64,000 bases of DNA from Clostridium frigidicarnis. Its GTDB lineage: Bacteria; Bacillota; Clostridia; Clostridiales; Clostridiaceae. Of this stretch, positions 38,094 to 47,508 are shown piece after piece. The notes below the pieces were generated by a model. The model was not told the DNA's origin, searched no databases, and saw only the letters and a list, made by a program, of their open reading frames with translations. Position numbers and translations under genes: made by a program. The stretch's first letter is position 1. Every line of letters starts with the position of its first letter. Location of the stretch: assembly GCF_900111985.1 (NCBI RefSeq), contig NZ_FOKI01000002.1:62001-126000 (forward strand). Reading direction: 5' to 3'.

Positions 38094-39365
38094 ATGAATA
38101 AAGAGGTGTATATTAACCTTTTAAAAAATGAAGTGGTTTTAGCTTTAGGATGTACAGAACCAATAGCAATAGCATATGCAACAGCTAAAGCTAAAGAGGT
38201 GTTAAAAGAAAAAGTAGAGTCCATAGAGCTGAATTTAAGTGCAAATATAATAAAAAATGCTTTAGGTGTAGGTATACCAGGGACGGATAACATCGGTATT
38301 GATATAGCAGCAGCTTTAGGAGCAATAGGTGGGGATGCTGATGCAGGACTTGAAGTTTTGAAAAATATAAGAAAAGATCATGTAAAAGATGCAAAATTAA
38401 TGGTTGAGAGCAATAAAATAAAAACAAAAATTAAGGATATAAGTGATAAATTATATATAGAAGTTATATGCAAGAGTAAAAATCACATGGCAATGGTAAT
38501 AATAAAATCATGTCATGATAATATAGTTAGAATAGAATTAGATGAGAAAATTTTATTTGATAAAATAAATGAGGAAAATAGTTGTAATGAAAATGATATG
38601 TCAAAAGAAATAACAATTGAGGGAATATATAACTTTGCAAAAACAATAGATTATGAGGATATAAAGTTTCTGTTACAGGGAGCAATTGTTAACAAAAAAG
38701 TTTCACAGGAAGGGTTAAGTGGTAATTATGGACTTTCTATAGGAAAGACTATTAATGAAGATAATGAATTATCATTAAGTAATTCCATTGAAACAAAGAT
38801 GATATCAGGAACAGCAGCAGCATCAGATGCTAGAATGGCGGGATGTTCACTACCTATAATGGCTACGGCGGGAAGTGGTAATCAAGGTATAACAGCAACA
38901 ATGCCTTCGGTAGTATTAGTTGAGGAATTGGGTAAGAGTGATGAGGAATTGGCTAGAGCTTTAGCAATAAGCAATCTTGTTACAATACATCTTAAATCAT
39001 TTATAGGCAGGTTATCGCCATTGTGTGGAGCAGGAATTGCAGCAGCTACAGGTTCTAGTGCAGCTATCGCATATCTATTAGGGGGAAGTTTGGAAAATAT
39101 AAAATGTTCTATACAAAATATGATTGGAAATGTTTCAGGGATGATATGTGATGGAGCCAATGGTACATGTGCTCTTAAAATAGCTACAGGTATTGGAGGA
39201 GCTATACAATGTGCAAAACTAGGTATGAATAAAATTACACCTAAGGTTACAGATGGAATAGTAAATGAAGATGTTGAAATCACCATAAAAAACTTAGGTG
39301 TTCTAGGAAATAAAGCTATGAATAATACAGATAATGTTATATTGGATATAATGTTAGCACAATAA
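38094..39365 (+). CDS. CyuA/YhaM-type L-cysteine desulfidase (UPF0597 family)
   Basis: The 423-residue protein begins with VVLALGCTEPIAIAYATAKA, the family's N-terminal cysteine motif, and has GTAAASDARMAGCSLPIMATAGSGNQGI-type residues (cysteine and GSGNQG) near residue 240. Further cysteines near the C-terminus (SPLCGAG and GMICDGANGTC) match the iron-sulfur serine-dehydratase alpha-like fold. CyuA enzymes convert L-cysteine to pyruvate, ammonia and sulfide. It is the last gene of the cluster. Serine or another beta-substituted amino acid could also be the substrate. Confidence 0.88.
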   Translation: MNKEVYINLLKNEVVLALGCTEPIAIAYATAKAKEVLKEKVESIELNLSANIIKNALGVGIPGTDNIGIDIAAALGAIGGDADAGLEVLKNIRKDHVKDAKLMVESNKIKTKIKDISDKLYIEVICKSKNHMAMVIIKSCHDNIVRIELDEKILFDKINEENSCNENDMSKEITIEGIYNFAKTIDYEDIKFLLQGAIVNKKVSQEGLSGNYGLSIGKTINEDNELSLSNSIETKMISGTAAASDARMAGCSLPIMATAGSGNQGITATMPSVVLVEELGKSDEELARALAISNLVTIHLKSFIGRLSPLCGAGIAAATGSSAAIAYLLGGSLENIKCSIQNMIGNVSGMICDGANGTCALKIATGIGGAIQCAKLGMNKITPKVTDGIVNEDVEITIKNLGVLGNKAMNNTDNVILDIMLAQ

Positions 39366-39372
39366 GATATCT

Positions 39373-39418
39373 AAAAAGGGTAGCAACATATTAAAATTAT
39401 GATGCTACCTTTTTTAAT
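39373..39418 (+). terminator. Terminator after the desulfidase gene
   Basis: AAAAAGGGTAGCA pairs with TGCTACCTTTTTT around a 17-base AT-rich loop. Confidence 0.85.
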
Positions 39419-39486
39419 TTGTAGAATAGTATAGAAATTTTTAATCCTAAAATGCTTACAAAATCTAGGGTTAAAGAGATTTTTAG

Positions 39487-39538
39487 TCAGTGACAAGTTG
39501 CAAGTGATAAGTTAAGGGTGAAATCTTCTTAGGAAGCT
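39487..39538. repeat. Dispersed AAGTGATAAGTTAAGG...GAAATCTT repeat, copy 2
   Basis: It matches the segment at 32169-32230 with a few changes, and its AAATCTTCTTAGGAAG end recurs at 39585-39601. Confidence 0.5.
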
Positions 39539-39544
39539 TGGAAT

Positions 39545-39709
39545 GAATTGACAATTGATGATTGAGAATTGACAATTGAAGGATAAATCTTCTTAGGAAG
39601 ATTTTAAAACCTAAACTTTCAACTTTCCACTCTCAACCTTTAACTTTATATTTAGGAAGTCCGTGACTTTCAACAATAATCGTCAATCGTCAATTCTCAA
39701 TTGTCAATT
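39545..39709. repeat. Inverted-repeat element with ATTGACAATTG arms
   Basis: The left arm (39545-39578) contains AATTGACAATTG units, and the right arm (39681-39709) has the reverse complement (CAATTCTCAATTGTCAATT). The roughly 100 bases between include ATCTTCTTAGGAAGAT and pyrimidine-rich units (TTTCAACTTTCCACTCTC). There is no ORF. Repeats of this type are scattered in clostridial intergenic DNA. Confidence 0.65.
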
Positions 39710-39731
39710 AAAAAAGGGTGTAGCCTTTTTT
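39710..39731 (+). terminator. Short palindromic terminator-like hairpin
   Basis: AAAAAAGG and CCTTTTTT pair around GTGTAG and end in T. It lies directly after the inverted-repeat element and could act on either strand. Confidence 0.5.
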
Positions 39732-39938
39732 ATACAGCAATGAATAAATTGCTACAATGATTTGTGGTAACACAACTTATTCACTAACTATATTGTGAAA
39801 AAATATAAAAATATAAAAAGGTTTTGTATAAAAACACAAAAATATTTGGTAAAAAATAAATTTTAACCGATTATATTGTAAATATTGGTTAAATGTGGCA
39901 TTCTATATATTAGAATGATTTAATGGAGGAAATATATT

Positions 39939-42900
39939 TTGAATTTAAAAAGACTTAAAAGTTTAATGATATTTTTGATAAGTTTAATTGTTTTATTAAA
40001 TGTTAAGGTGTATTATACAAAGGCATCAAATAATGAAATTAATTTTAATAGAATAACTATAGATGATGGTTTGTCACAAGGTTCAGTACAGGGAATAGTA
40101 CAAGATAAACATGGATATATGTGGTTTGCCACAGGAGATGGGTTAAATAAATATAATGGAAAAGAATTTAAGGTATATAAGTACAATAAAAATGATATAT
40201 ACAGCTTAAGTGAAAGCTACATATCTAGCGTTGTAGAAGATTATGATGGACAACTTTGGGTAGGAACTATAAATGGAATTAATAGATTTAATCCTGAAAC
40301 AGAAACCAATAAGAGATATAATTTACAAATGGATAGTGAACCTATGTATAACAATAATGTTACTAAAATACTTATGGATAATAATGGGGAAATTTTGATT
40401 GGAACTGAAAATGGATTAATTAAATATGATAGAGAAAGAGATAAGTTTAAAAAAATTAATATACCCGAAATGGAAAAGTCTATAGAAAGCAGTTTTGTAA
40501 CTGATTTATGTGAAGATAAATTGGGACAAATTTGGATAGCTACTAAATCTGGAGTATTTGTTTATAACAAAGAAAGTGATAGTACAAGAGTATATATGGA
40601 GGATAAAAATGGACTAAGTTGTGATGAGGTATATAAAATACTTGAAGATAATCTTGGAAGAGTATGGATAGGAACTAGACATGGTGGGCTAAATCTGTAT
40701 AATAAGGATACTAATGAGTTTAAGTGGTACAAGTATGACAATAATAATGCTAATAGTATAGCATCAAATATGGTTCAAAGTATATTTGAAGATTCTAATA
40801 ATAAGATATGGATAGGTACTGCAGGAGGTCTGTGTTCTTATAATGAAATAGAAGATAACTTTAAAAGATATATAAACAATATGTGTTACGATAAAAGTAT
40901 TATTGATAATAATATCAAAAGCATTTATCAGGATAAATCAGGAGCTATATGGGTAGGAACCGTAAAAGGGATAAGTGTTTTCAATCCAAAACCTTTATTT
41001 AATCATTATAGAAAAGTTAATGACAAAAGTAGCATAAGTGATAATTGTGTTACTGGCATATACAAGGATAAAGAAGGACTTTTGTGGATAGGAACTATAA
41101 ATGATGGGTTAAATGTAATAAATAGAGATACTGGACAAGTTACAAATATTAAGTATGATGAAAATAATGAAAATAGTATAAGTGATAATAAGATACTTGA
41201 AATAGTAGGAGATAAAGATGATAATATTTGGATTGCCACAAATGATGGGTTAAACAAATACAATAAAAAAGATAAAAAATTTACTAGATTTAAAACTAAT
41301 GATTCGGGTAATTCAATAATAAGTAATGAAATAAGATCATTGTTTGTTGATAATAACAATATTTTATGGATAGGAACACATAGAGGTATAGATTCACTAG
41401 ATTTAACTAACGAGAAATTCACAAATTATAATAAAATATTAATAGATAATGGTGTAGATGATAAAAATATAGTGGCTGTCTATGGAGACAATAACAATAA
41501 TATGTGGTTTGGTTCAGCTTATTATGGTGGACTTATAAGATTTAATAAAGAGGATAACTCTATAAAATCATTTAGGTCTGATGATATTGATGAAAAAACA
41601 ATAAGCAATAATGGAATAAGGGATATAACTGAAGATAAAGAAGGAAATATGTGGATAGCTACAATGTATGGTCTTAATAAATTTGATCCTAAGACAGAAA
41701 TTTTCACAAAATATACAGAAGATGAGGGATTAAGTAACAACTATACATATGGGGTTTTAATTGATGAATTTGATAATCCTTGGGTTAGCACTAATTATGG
41801 GTTATGTAGATTAGATAAAAAAGATAATATATTTTCTTTATATAGTGTATCTGATGGATTACAAGGTAATGAGTTTAATGGATCTTCGGCATATAAAAGC
41901 TATGATGATGAGTTGTTCTTCGGAGGGACAAATGGATTGAATAGCTTTTATGCAAAAGATATAGAGGAAAATACAAGTCAGGATAAGGTAATAATTGACG
42001 AATTTAAAGTTTATGATAAAAAAATAAACGTACAAGAGAAAATAGAACTAAAATACAATTCAAATTACTTTTCCATAGATTTTTTTGTGCCTAGTTATAA
42101 TAATGTTAATAGTATCAAATATGCTTATATGCTTGAAGGAGTAGACAAGGAATGGATATATACAAATAATAGGCAGCATGTAACATATACTAATATAGAT
42201 GGTGGTAATTATAAATTTAAAGTTAAAGCTAAAACTAATAGAGGAACCTGGAGTGATGAAACACAGTTAGATATAGAAATCAATAATCCACCATGGAAGT
42301 CGGTTTTTGCATATAATTTATATATAATATTAGCATTAATTATTGCATTTATTATATGGAATTATGTTAAAATACTAGAAAATTTGGTGAAGCAAAGAAC
42401 TAAAGAGTTGAACAATAAGTTAGATGAGAATAAAATTTTATATTCAAAGCTTTTAAGTCAAGAAAAATATAAGAATGATTATTTTGTAAATTTATCTCAT
42501 GAACTTAGAACTCCGTTAAATGTAATATTATCAACAGTTCAGCTTATAAATAATTTTAATAAGGGTGAAATTGGAATTTCTAAAGAACATGTAAAAAAAT
42601 ATATGAAAATAATAAATAAAAATTCTAATAGTCTTTTGAGGATAATAACAGATATTATAGATACATCGAAAATGGAAGCAGGAAGTTACAAAATAAACTG
42701 CAAAAATCAAGATATAGTTTATATTGTGGAAGAAATTTCACTTTCTATGAAATCATATATAGAGAGTAATGGGGTAGAACTTATAGTAGATCCTGAAATA
42801 GAGGAAAAAATAATTTGGTGTGATGGTGTTGAAATAGAAAGATGTGTTGTTAATTTAATTTCTAATGCAGTAAAGTTTACTCCAGATGGGGGAACAATTA

Positions 42901-43169
42901 CTGTGAATATATATGACAATGAAAAATATATCGAAATACATGTTAAAGATACAGGAACAGGGATAAGTGATGAGGATCAAAAACTTATATTTGAACGATT
43001 TAAGCAAGCAAATAATCAGAAGGATAGTAGAAAAGGTGGTAGTGGAATAGGTCTGGCATTAGTGAAGTCTATTGTGGAATTACATGGAGGAAGTATATCA
43101 GTTGAGAGTAAATTAAATGAAGGTAGTGATTTTATAATAAAATTACCTATAAAAAATATTAAAGAGTAA
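39939..43169 (+). CDS. Beta-propeller sensor histidine kinase (orphan)
   Basis: The protein has 1076 residues. An N-terminal hydrophobic segment (about 5-25) is followed by some 14 propeller repeats (about 40-700) marked by recurring IWIGT and WIAT cores, a Y_Y_Y domain (about 710-780) and a membrane helix (about 788-810). HisKA with SHELRTPLN near 851 (phosphorylated His) and HATPase_c with LISNAVKFTPDGG near 970 and DTGTGISDEDQ follow. It has no receiver domain and no adjacent response regulator. TTG 39939 follows GGAGGAAAT. The last codons overlap a MITE end. Confidence 0.93.
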   Translation: MNLKRLKSLMIFLISLIVLLNVKVYYTKASNNEINFNRITIDDGLSQGSVQGIVQDKHGYMWFATGDGLNKYNGKEFKVYKYNKNDIYSLSESYISSVVEDYDGQLWVGTINGINRFNPETETNKRYNLQMDSEPMYNNNVTKILMDNNGEILIGTENGLIKYDRERDKFKKINIPEMEKSIESSFVTDLCEDKLGQIWIATKSGVFVYNKESDSTRVYMEDKNGLSCDEVYKILEDNLGRVWIGTRHGGLNLYNKDTNEFKWYKYDNNNANSIASNMVQSIFEDSNNKIWIGTAGGLCSYNEIEDNFKRYINNMCYDKSIIDNNIKSIYQDKSGAIWVGTVKGISVFNPKPLFNHYRKVNDKSSISDNCVTGIYKDKEGLLWIGTINDGLNVINRDTGQVTNIKYDENNENSISDNKILEIVGDKDDNIWIATNDGLNKYNKKDKKFTRFKTNDSGNSIISNEIRSLFVDNNNILWIGTHRGIDSLDLTNEKFTNYNKILIDNGVDDKNIVAVYGDNNNNMWFGSAYYGGLIRFNKEDNSIKSFRSDDIDEKTISNNGIRDITEDKEGNMWIATMYGLNKFDPKTEIFTKYTEDEGLSNNYTYGVLIDEFDNPWVSTNYGLCRLDKKDNIFSLYSVSDGLQGNEFNGSSAYKSYDDELFFGGTNGLNSFYAKDIEENTSQDKVIIDEFKVYDKKINVQEKIELKYNSNYFSIDFFVPSYNNVNSIKYAYMLEGVDKEWIYTNNRQHVTYTNIDGGNYKFKVKAKTNRGTWSDETQLDIEINNPPWKSVFAYNLYIILALIIAFIIWNYVKILENLVKQRTKELNNKLDENKILYSKLLSQEKYKNDYFVNLSHELRTPLNVILSTVQLINNFNKGEIGISKEHVKKYMKIINKNSNSLLRIITDIIDTSKMEAGSYKINCKNQDIVYIVEEISLSMKSYIESNGVELIVDPEIEEKIIWCDGVEIERCVVNLISNAVKFTPDGGTITVNIYDNEKYIEIHVKDTGTGISDEDQKLIFERFKQANNQKDSRKGGSGIGLALVKSIVELHGGSISVESKLNEGSDFIIKLPIKNIKE

Positions 43170-43188
43170 GGCACATGAAATAAAATAA
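43167..43188 (-). repeat. MITE right-end fragment at the kinase stop codon
   Basis: TAAGGCACATGAAATAAAAT is the reverse complement of the MITE right end (...TTTTCTTTCATGTGCCTA) with one or two changes. The TAA stop of the kinase gene is its first three bases. Confidence 0.55.
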
Positions 43189-43220
43189 GGAGAAACTACA
43201 TGCTTTTATGTGGTTTCTCC
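43189..43220. terminator. Bidirectional terminator between kinase and potD
   Basis: GGAGAAAC-T-ACAT pairs with ATGT-G-GTTTCTCC around GCTTTT; A/T-rich runs lie on both sides. It serves the convergent kinase and pot operons. Confidence 0.8.
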
Positions 43221-43226
43221 CTATTT

Positions 43227-44273
43227 CTATTTGGATTTTACTTTTAACCAAGCATCATCATATTTCTTTAAGTTTTCTCTTAAATCGGAGAAATATTCTA
43301 AATGATTTAAAGAAGAAGCATCAGGGTATGCTGATTTGTTGTTTTTAACATCATCTTCTAATAATTCATAAGCAGCTTTATTAGCTGTTGGATAACCTAT
43401 ATATTCTGCATTTTGTTTTCCTATTTCAGCTTCAAGTAAAAAGTCTATAAGTTGTTCAGCTTCAGCTTTGTGAGTAGAACCTTTTGGGACACACATAGCA
43501 TCTATCCAAATATTGCTTTTATCAGGTATAACATATTTTAGATCACTGTTTCTTTCCATTGCAAGAATAGCCTCTCCAATCCAAGTAACGGATAAAGATC
43601 CCTCCTCGGCAGCCATTCTTTCTTTAGTCTCATCTACCATATATGCTCTAACAAGAGGTTTTTGTTTAATTAATTCTTCTTTTGCAGCAGCAATTTCATT
43701 ATCATTTGTTGAATTTAAAGAGTAACCGAGTTTTTGTAGTGCTACACCTAAAGATTCTCTCATGGAATCAACCATAAATATTTCACCCTTATATTTAGGA
43801 TTCCATAAAATATCCCAATCTTCAACTGGGTCAGTTACCATTTCAGAATTATACAAAATACCTAGAGTTCCCCACATATAAGGGGCAGTGTATTGGTTGT
43901 TAGGATCATGGGGAAGATTTTTAAATTTTGAATCTATATTATCTATATTTGGGATATTATTAAAATCAAGTTTTTCAAGCATATCATCTGATATAAGTCT
44001 TTGAATCATATATTCAGATGGGATAACAATATCATATTGGTTTACACCTGATTTTAACTTTTGATACATTTCTTCATTTGTACTAAAACTTTCATAATTT
44101 ATTTTTATTCCTGTTTCCATTTGGAATTCTTCTAATAATTCTTCGTCTATATAGTCTCCTTGATTTAAAAAATTTAAAGTTATACCAGTAGAATTGTTAG
44201 AACAACCAGAAAATAATGAGGTAAATAGTAATGTAATCAAAACTAAAGAAGTTAATTTTTTGAATTTACTCAA
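43227..44273 (-). CDS. potD: Spermidine/putrescine-binding lipoprotein PotD
   Basis: The protein has about 348 residues. A lipoprotein signal ends in SLFSGC (Cys near residue 24), then the mature part starts GITLNFLNQGDYIDEELLEEF, typical of PotD/PotF. YDIVIPSEYMIQRL and the binding-pocket segments follow. It captures polyamines for PotABC. The start chosen is TTG 44273, five bases after GGAGGTG; a TTG at 44288 is also in frame. Its start overlaps the potC end. Confidence 0.93.
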   Translation of the reverse strand: MSKFKKLTSLVLITLLFTSLFSGCSNNSTGITLNFLNQGDYIDEELLEEFQMETGIKINYESFSTNEEMYQKLKSGVNQYDIVIPSEYMIQRLISDDMLEKLDFNNIPNIDNIDSKFKNLPHDPNNQYTAPYMWGTLGILYNSEMVTDPVEDWDILWNPKYKGEIFMVDSMRESLGVALQKLGYSLNSTNDNEIAAAKEELIKQKPLVRAYMVDETKERMAAEEGSLSVTWIGEAILAMERNSDLKYVIPDKSNIWIDAMCVPKGSTHKAEAEQLIDFLLEAEIGKQNAEYIGYPTANKAAYELLEDDVKNNKSAYPDASSLNHLEYFSDLRENLKKYDDAWLKVKSK

Positions 44274-45072
44274 TAGCTTCACCTCCAATAATTGTATCTT
44301 TTCTATTCATGAAAAGTAATAAGATTAAAACTACAGCGAACATTAAAGTTGATAATGCATTTATTTCAGGCTTAATACCTCTTTTAGCCATAGAATAGAT
44401 TTCTATAGATAAGTTAGTAACTCCTGAACCAGTTGTGAAAAAGCTTATTACAAAGTCATCAACAGACATAGTAAAGGCTATTAGAAATCCAGAAATTATG
44501 CCAGGCTTTATTTGTGGTAAAATTACTTTTCTTAATGCATAGCTAGGACTTGCACCTAAATCTAATGCAGCTTCTTCTAAGTTTTGAGGAAGTTGTTTTA
44601 ATTTGGGTAGTACTGACAATATAACATAGGGAATGTTGAAAGTTATATGTGCAAGAAGCATAGTAACTAATCCAAACTGAACATCAAATATAGAACGAAA
44701 AACTATAAATAAACACATAAGAGATATACCAGTAACTATATCCGGATTTAAAACTGGTATATAGTTTATATTTAGCAGTATCTTTTTCTTAAAGCCTTTA
44801 CTTTTGTGTATACCTATAGCGCTTATAGTTCCGATTATAGTAGCAATTATTGACGATGCTACTGCAATTCCTATTGTGTAATAAAGTGCGCGTAATATTC
44901 TTGTATTATTAAAAAGTTGATAATACCATTTTAAGGTGAAGCCATTCCATGTAGCCATTGATTTTGAGTCATTAAAGGAAAAAACAATTAAAACGGCTAT
45001 AGGAGCATATAAAAATATAAATATTAGAATAAGGTATAGTTTTGAACTTATATTTTTAAATTTTTTTAGCAT
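44266..45072 (-). CDS. potC: Spermidine/putrescine permease PotC
   Basis: The 268-residue membrane protein has about six helices and the EAA loop EAALDLGASPSYALRKVILPQIKPG near residue 165, typical of PotC. It forms the channel with PotB. Its start overlaps the potB end, and its end overlaps the potD start, so translation is coupled. The ribosome site AAGGTGGTGG precedes the ATG. Confidence 0.94.
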   Translation of the reverse strand: MLKKFKNISSKLYLILIFIFLYAPIAVLIVFSFNDSKSMATWNGFTLKWYYQLFNNTRILRALYYTIGIAVASSIIATIIGTISAIGIHKSKGFKKKILLNINYIPVLNPDIVTGISLMCLFIVFRSIFDVQFGLVTMLLAHITFNIPYVILSVLPKLKQLPQNLEEAALDLGASPSYALRKVILPQIKPGIISGFLIAFTMSVDDFVISFFTTGSGVTNLSIEIYSMAKRGIKPEINALSTLMFAVVLILLLFMNRKDTIIGGEAIE

Positions 45073-45902
45073 AATGGACCACCACCTTCTTTAGAATCTT
45101 TGTCATATTTAGACATTAGTGCCATGGAGATTAAGATTATTATCATCATGAATATTGATATAGAAGAACCAAAATTCCAATCATCCATTGCTGTAAATTG
45201 CTGTTCTATTAAGTTACCAACTAGCATATATTGGCCTCCACCAAGAAGTCGAGATATAACAAAAGTAGTGACTGCAGGCATAAATACCATTGTAATACCA
45301 GAAACAACTCCAGGAATAGACAGTGGGAAAATAACTTTTTTAAATACTTGCCATTTTGTTGCTCCTAAATCTTCAGCAGCATCTATTAGGTCATTATCTA
45401 TTTTTATAAGTACTGTGTATATTGGTAAAATCATAAATGGTAAGAAATTATATACCATACCTAGAAGGACAGCACCATTTGTATATAACATGTTAATTTT
45501 TTCAAATCCCAATTTCATAATAAGAGAATTAATAATACCTTTATTACCAAGTATGGACATCCATGAATAGGTTCTTAGTAGAAAATTCATCCACATAGGT
45601 AGAATAAGTAATGTTATTATTAAATTTCTTTTCTTAACATGAAGTTTAGAAACTATATAAGCTACAGGATAGCCTATTAAAAGGCATAAAATTGTGCATA
45701 CAATAGCAAGGGAAAATGAAAGTCCGAAAACTTTGGCATATATTGGATCAATTAATTTTGTGTAATTGGATAAAGAAAATACATAGGACTGTTCATCTTT
45801 AATAGTAAAACTAAAGAATAATACTATTAATAACGGAAATACAATAAAAATACTACTCCATATAAGATATGGATAAGAAGAAAGATTTTTTGATCTTTTC
45901 AT
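45066..45902 (-). CDS. potB: Spermidine/putrescine permease PotB
   Basis: The 278-residue membrane protein has about six helices and the EAA loop DAAEDLGATKWQVFKKVIFPLSIPG near residue 180, as in PotB. It partners PotC. It starts on the ATG overlapping the potA stop (TAATG). The operon order is regulator-potA-potB-potC-potD on the minus strand. Confidence 0.94.
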   Translation of the reverse strand: MKRSKNLSSYPYLIWSSIFIVFPLLIVLFFSFTIKDEQSYVFSLSNYTKLIDPIYAKVFGLSFSLAIVCTILCLLIGYPVAYIVSKLHVKKRNLIITLLILPMWMNFLLRTYSWMSILGNKGIINSLIMKLGFEKINMLYTNGAVLLGMVYNFLPFMILPIYTVLIKIDNDLIDAAEDLGATKWQVFKKVIFPLSIPGVVSGITMVFMPAVTTFVISRLLGGGQYMLVGNLIEQQFTAMDDWNFGSSISIFMMIIILISMALMSKYDKDSKEGGGPLC

Positions 45903-46945
45903 TAGTAATCATCCTTAGAGATTATATGAAGGTCAAAAGGGGTTAAATCCATTCCAATTTCAGTCCCAATTTCTACACATTTAGTATTATGAATAATCCA
46001 ATTTACACCATTGTTATTTACACCAATTTCATAATGAACTCCCTTGAAAATCACAGAAGTAACCAATCCTTTAAGCATTCCTTGAGATGGGTCAACAATT
46101 TTAACATCTTCAGGTCTTATAACGACTTGTACAGGAATATTACATCCGAAACCTTTATCAACACATTCGAATTCATGATTACAAAAGTTAACTTTAAAGT
46201 CTTCAATCATGAAACCATCAATTATATTACTTTCACCTATAAAATTAGCTACAAAAGCATTTGCAGGTTCATTATATATATCTTCAGGTGAACCCATTTG
46301 TTGAATTTTACCATTGTTCATAACTATAATAGTATCGGACATAGTTAGGGCCTCTTCCTGGTCATGAGTTACAAAGATAAAAGTTATACCAAGTTTTTGT
46401 TGTATTTTTTTTAACTCAATTTGCATTTCTTTTCTTAATTTTAAATCAAGTGCGCCTAGAGGCTCATCTAGAAGTAGCACTTTAGGGTTGTTTACTAAAG
46501 CTCTAGCTATAGCTATTCTTTGTTGCTGACCACCACTTAAAGATTCTATTTTCCTTTTTTCAAATCCCTCAAGAGCAACCAATTTCAGTATGTCCTTTAC
46601 GGATTTATCTATTTTATCTTTAGATAGTTTCTTTAATTTTAATCCAAATGCAATATTTTCATATACGTCCATATGAGGAAATAAAGCGTATTTTTGAAAT
46701 ACTGTATTTAGTGGTCTTTCATATGGGGGAATATCATTTATCTTATGTCCCTCAAATATAACATCACCACTATCAGAAGTTTCAAAGCCAGCTAATATTT
46801 TCAAAGTTGTAGTTTTACCACATCCACTAGGCCCAAGTAATGTTAAAAATTCATTTTTCTTTATATTAAGATCAAAACAATCTAAAACAGTATTACTACC
46901 ATAAGTTTTAGATATGTTTTTTAATTCAATGATATGATCATTCAA
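45902..46945 (-). CDS. potA: Spermidine/putrescine ABC ATPase PotA
   Basis: The protein has about 347 residues. Walker [13 protein letters not shown] signature [19 protein letters not shown] and Walker [16 protein letters not shown] are followed by a C-terminal TOBE-like domain (about 255-345), matching PotA. It powers PotBC. The start is uncertain among GTG 46954, TTG 46951 and TTG 46945; the last follows AGAGGTG at the best distance. It lies 15-24 bases after the regulator gene. Confidence 0.93.
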   Translation of the reverse strand: MNDHIIELKNISKTYGSNTVLDCFDLNIKKNEFLTLLGPSGCGKTTTLKILAGFETSDSGDVIFEGHKINDIPPYERPLNTVFQKYALFPHMDVYENIAFGLKLKKLSKDKIDKSVKDILKLVALEGFEKRKIESLSGGQQQRIAIARALVNNPKVLLLDEPLGALDLKLRKEMQIELKKIQQKLGITFIFVTHDQEEALTMSDTIIVMNNGKIQQMGSPEDIYNEPANAFVANFIGESNIIDGFMIEDFKVNFCNHEFECVDKGFGCNIPVQVVIRPEDVKIVDPSQGMLKGLVTSVIFKGVHYEIGVNNNGVNWIIHNTKCVEIGTEIGMDLTPFDLHIISKDDY

Positions 46946-46968
46946 AATCAACACCTCTTTCTATTAAT

Positions 46969-47508
46969 CTAAAATGTTGGTGGAGTACTTATCCATATAA
47001 CCTTTGCCTGAGTTTTGCCAGCATTAGATATATAATGGTTAGCTTTGGGTTTAAAATAAAAGCTTTCTCCTTTTTTTACTTTTATATGTCTTTCTCCAAT
47101 ATGAAGGTGTATATTTCCAGATAAAACATATCCAAATTCTTCACCTTCATGAGGATTATCTTCTACGAAATGACCACCTGGTTCTAAGGTAACCATTATT
47201 GGTTCCATTTCATTTTTCTGTGCATTGGGCACAAGCCACATTATTTTATATTTTAAATCATTGTTATCTGACTCAAACATATCTTCTTCAGTAAAGACTA
47301 TTTTTTCTACTTGATGATCACTGAAAAACTCTTGTAAATTCGTACCTAAAATATCTAAAATATCCATAAGAGTAGCTATAGATGGAGAAGTCAGATCATT
47401 CTCTAATTGAGAAATAAATCCTTTAGATAATTCACATCTGTTTGCTAATTCTTCTTGGGTTAATTGTTTTTCAACTCTAAGTCGCTTAATTTTCTCTCCT
47501 ATATGCAT
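46969..47508 (-). CDS. XRE-family regulator with cupin domain (PuuR-like)
   Basis: The 179-residue protein has an N-terminal XRE helix-turn-helix (about 5-60, with LTQEELANRCELSKGFISQLEN) and a C-terminal cupin (about 105-175, with ETGGHFVEDNPHEGEEFGYVLSG-like residues and HLHIGERH). This layout is seen in PuuR and related polyamine or amino-acid regulators. It is the first gene of the pot operon, so it probably senses polyamine and represses the operon. The ribosome site TAGGAGGTG precedes the ATG. Confidence 0.88.
   Translation of the reverse strand: MHIGEKIKRLRVEKQLTQEELANRCELSKGFISQLENDLTSPSIATLMDILDILGTNLQEFFSDHQVEKIVFTEEDMFESDNNDLKYKIMWLVPNAQKNEMEPIMVTLEPGGHFVEDNPHEGEEFGYVLSGNIHLHIGERHIKVKKGESFYFKPKANHYISNAGKTQAKVIWISTPPTF

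Noticed and set aside
38882-39286. 134-codon frame on the minus strand
   Set aside because: Antisense shadow of the cysteine desulfidase gene without family similarity.
43189-43220. Small RNA at the kinase-potD junction
   Set aside because: The hairpin is explained as a bidirectional terminator of convergent genes.
45100-45570. 156-codon plus-strand frame
   Set aside because: Antisense to potB; the conserved frame is potB.
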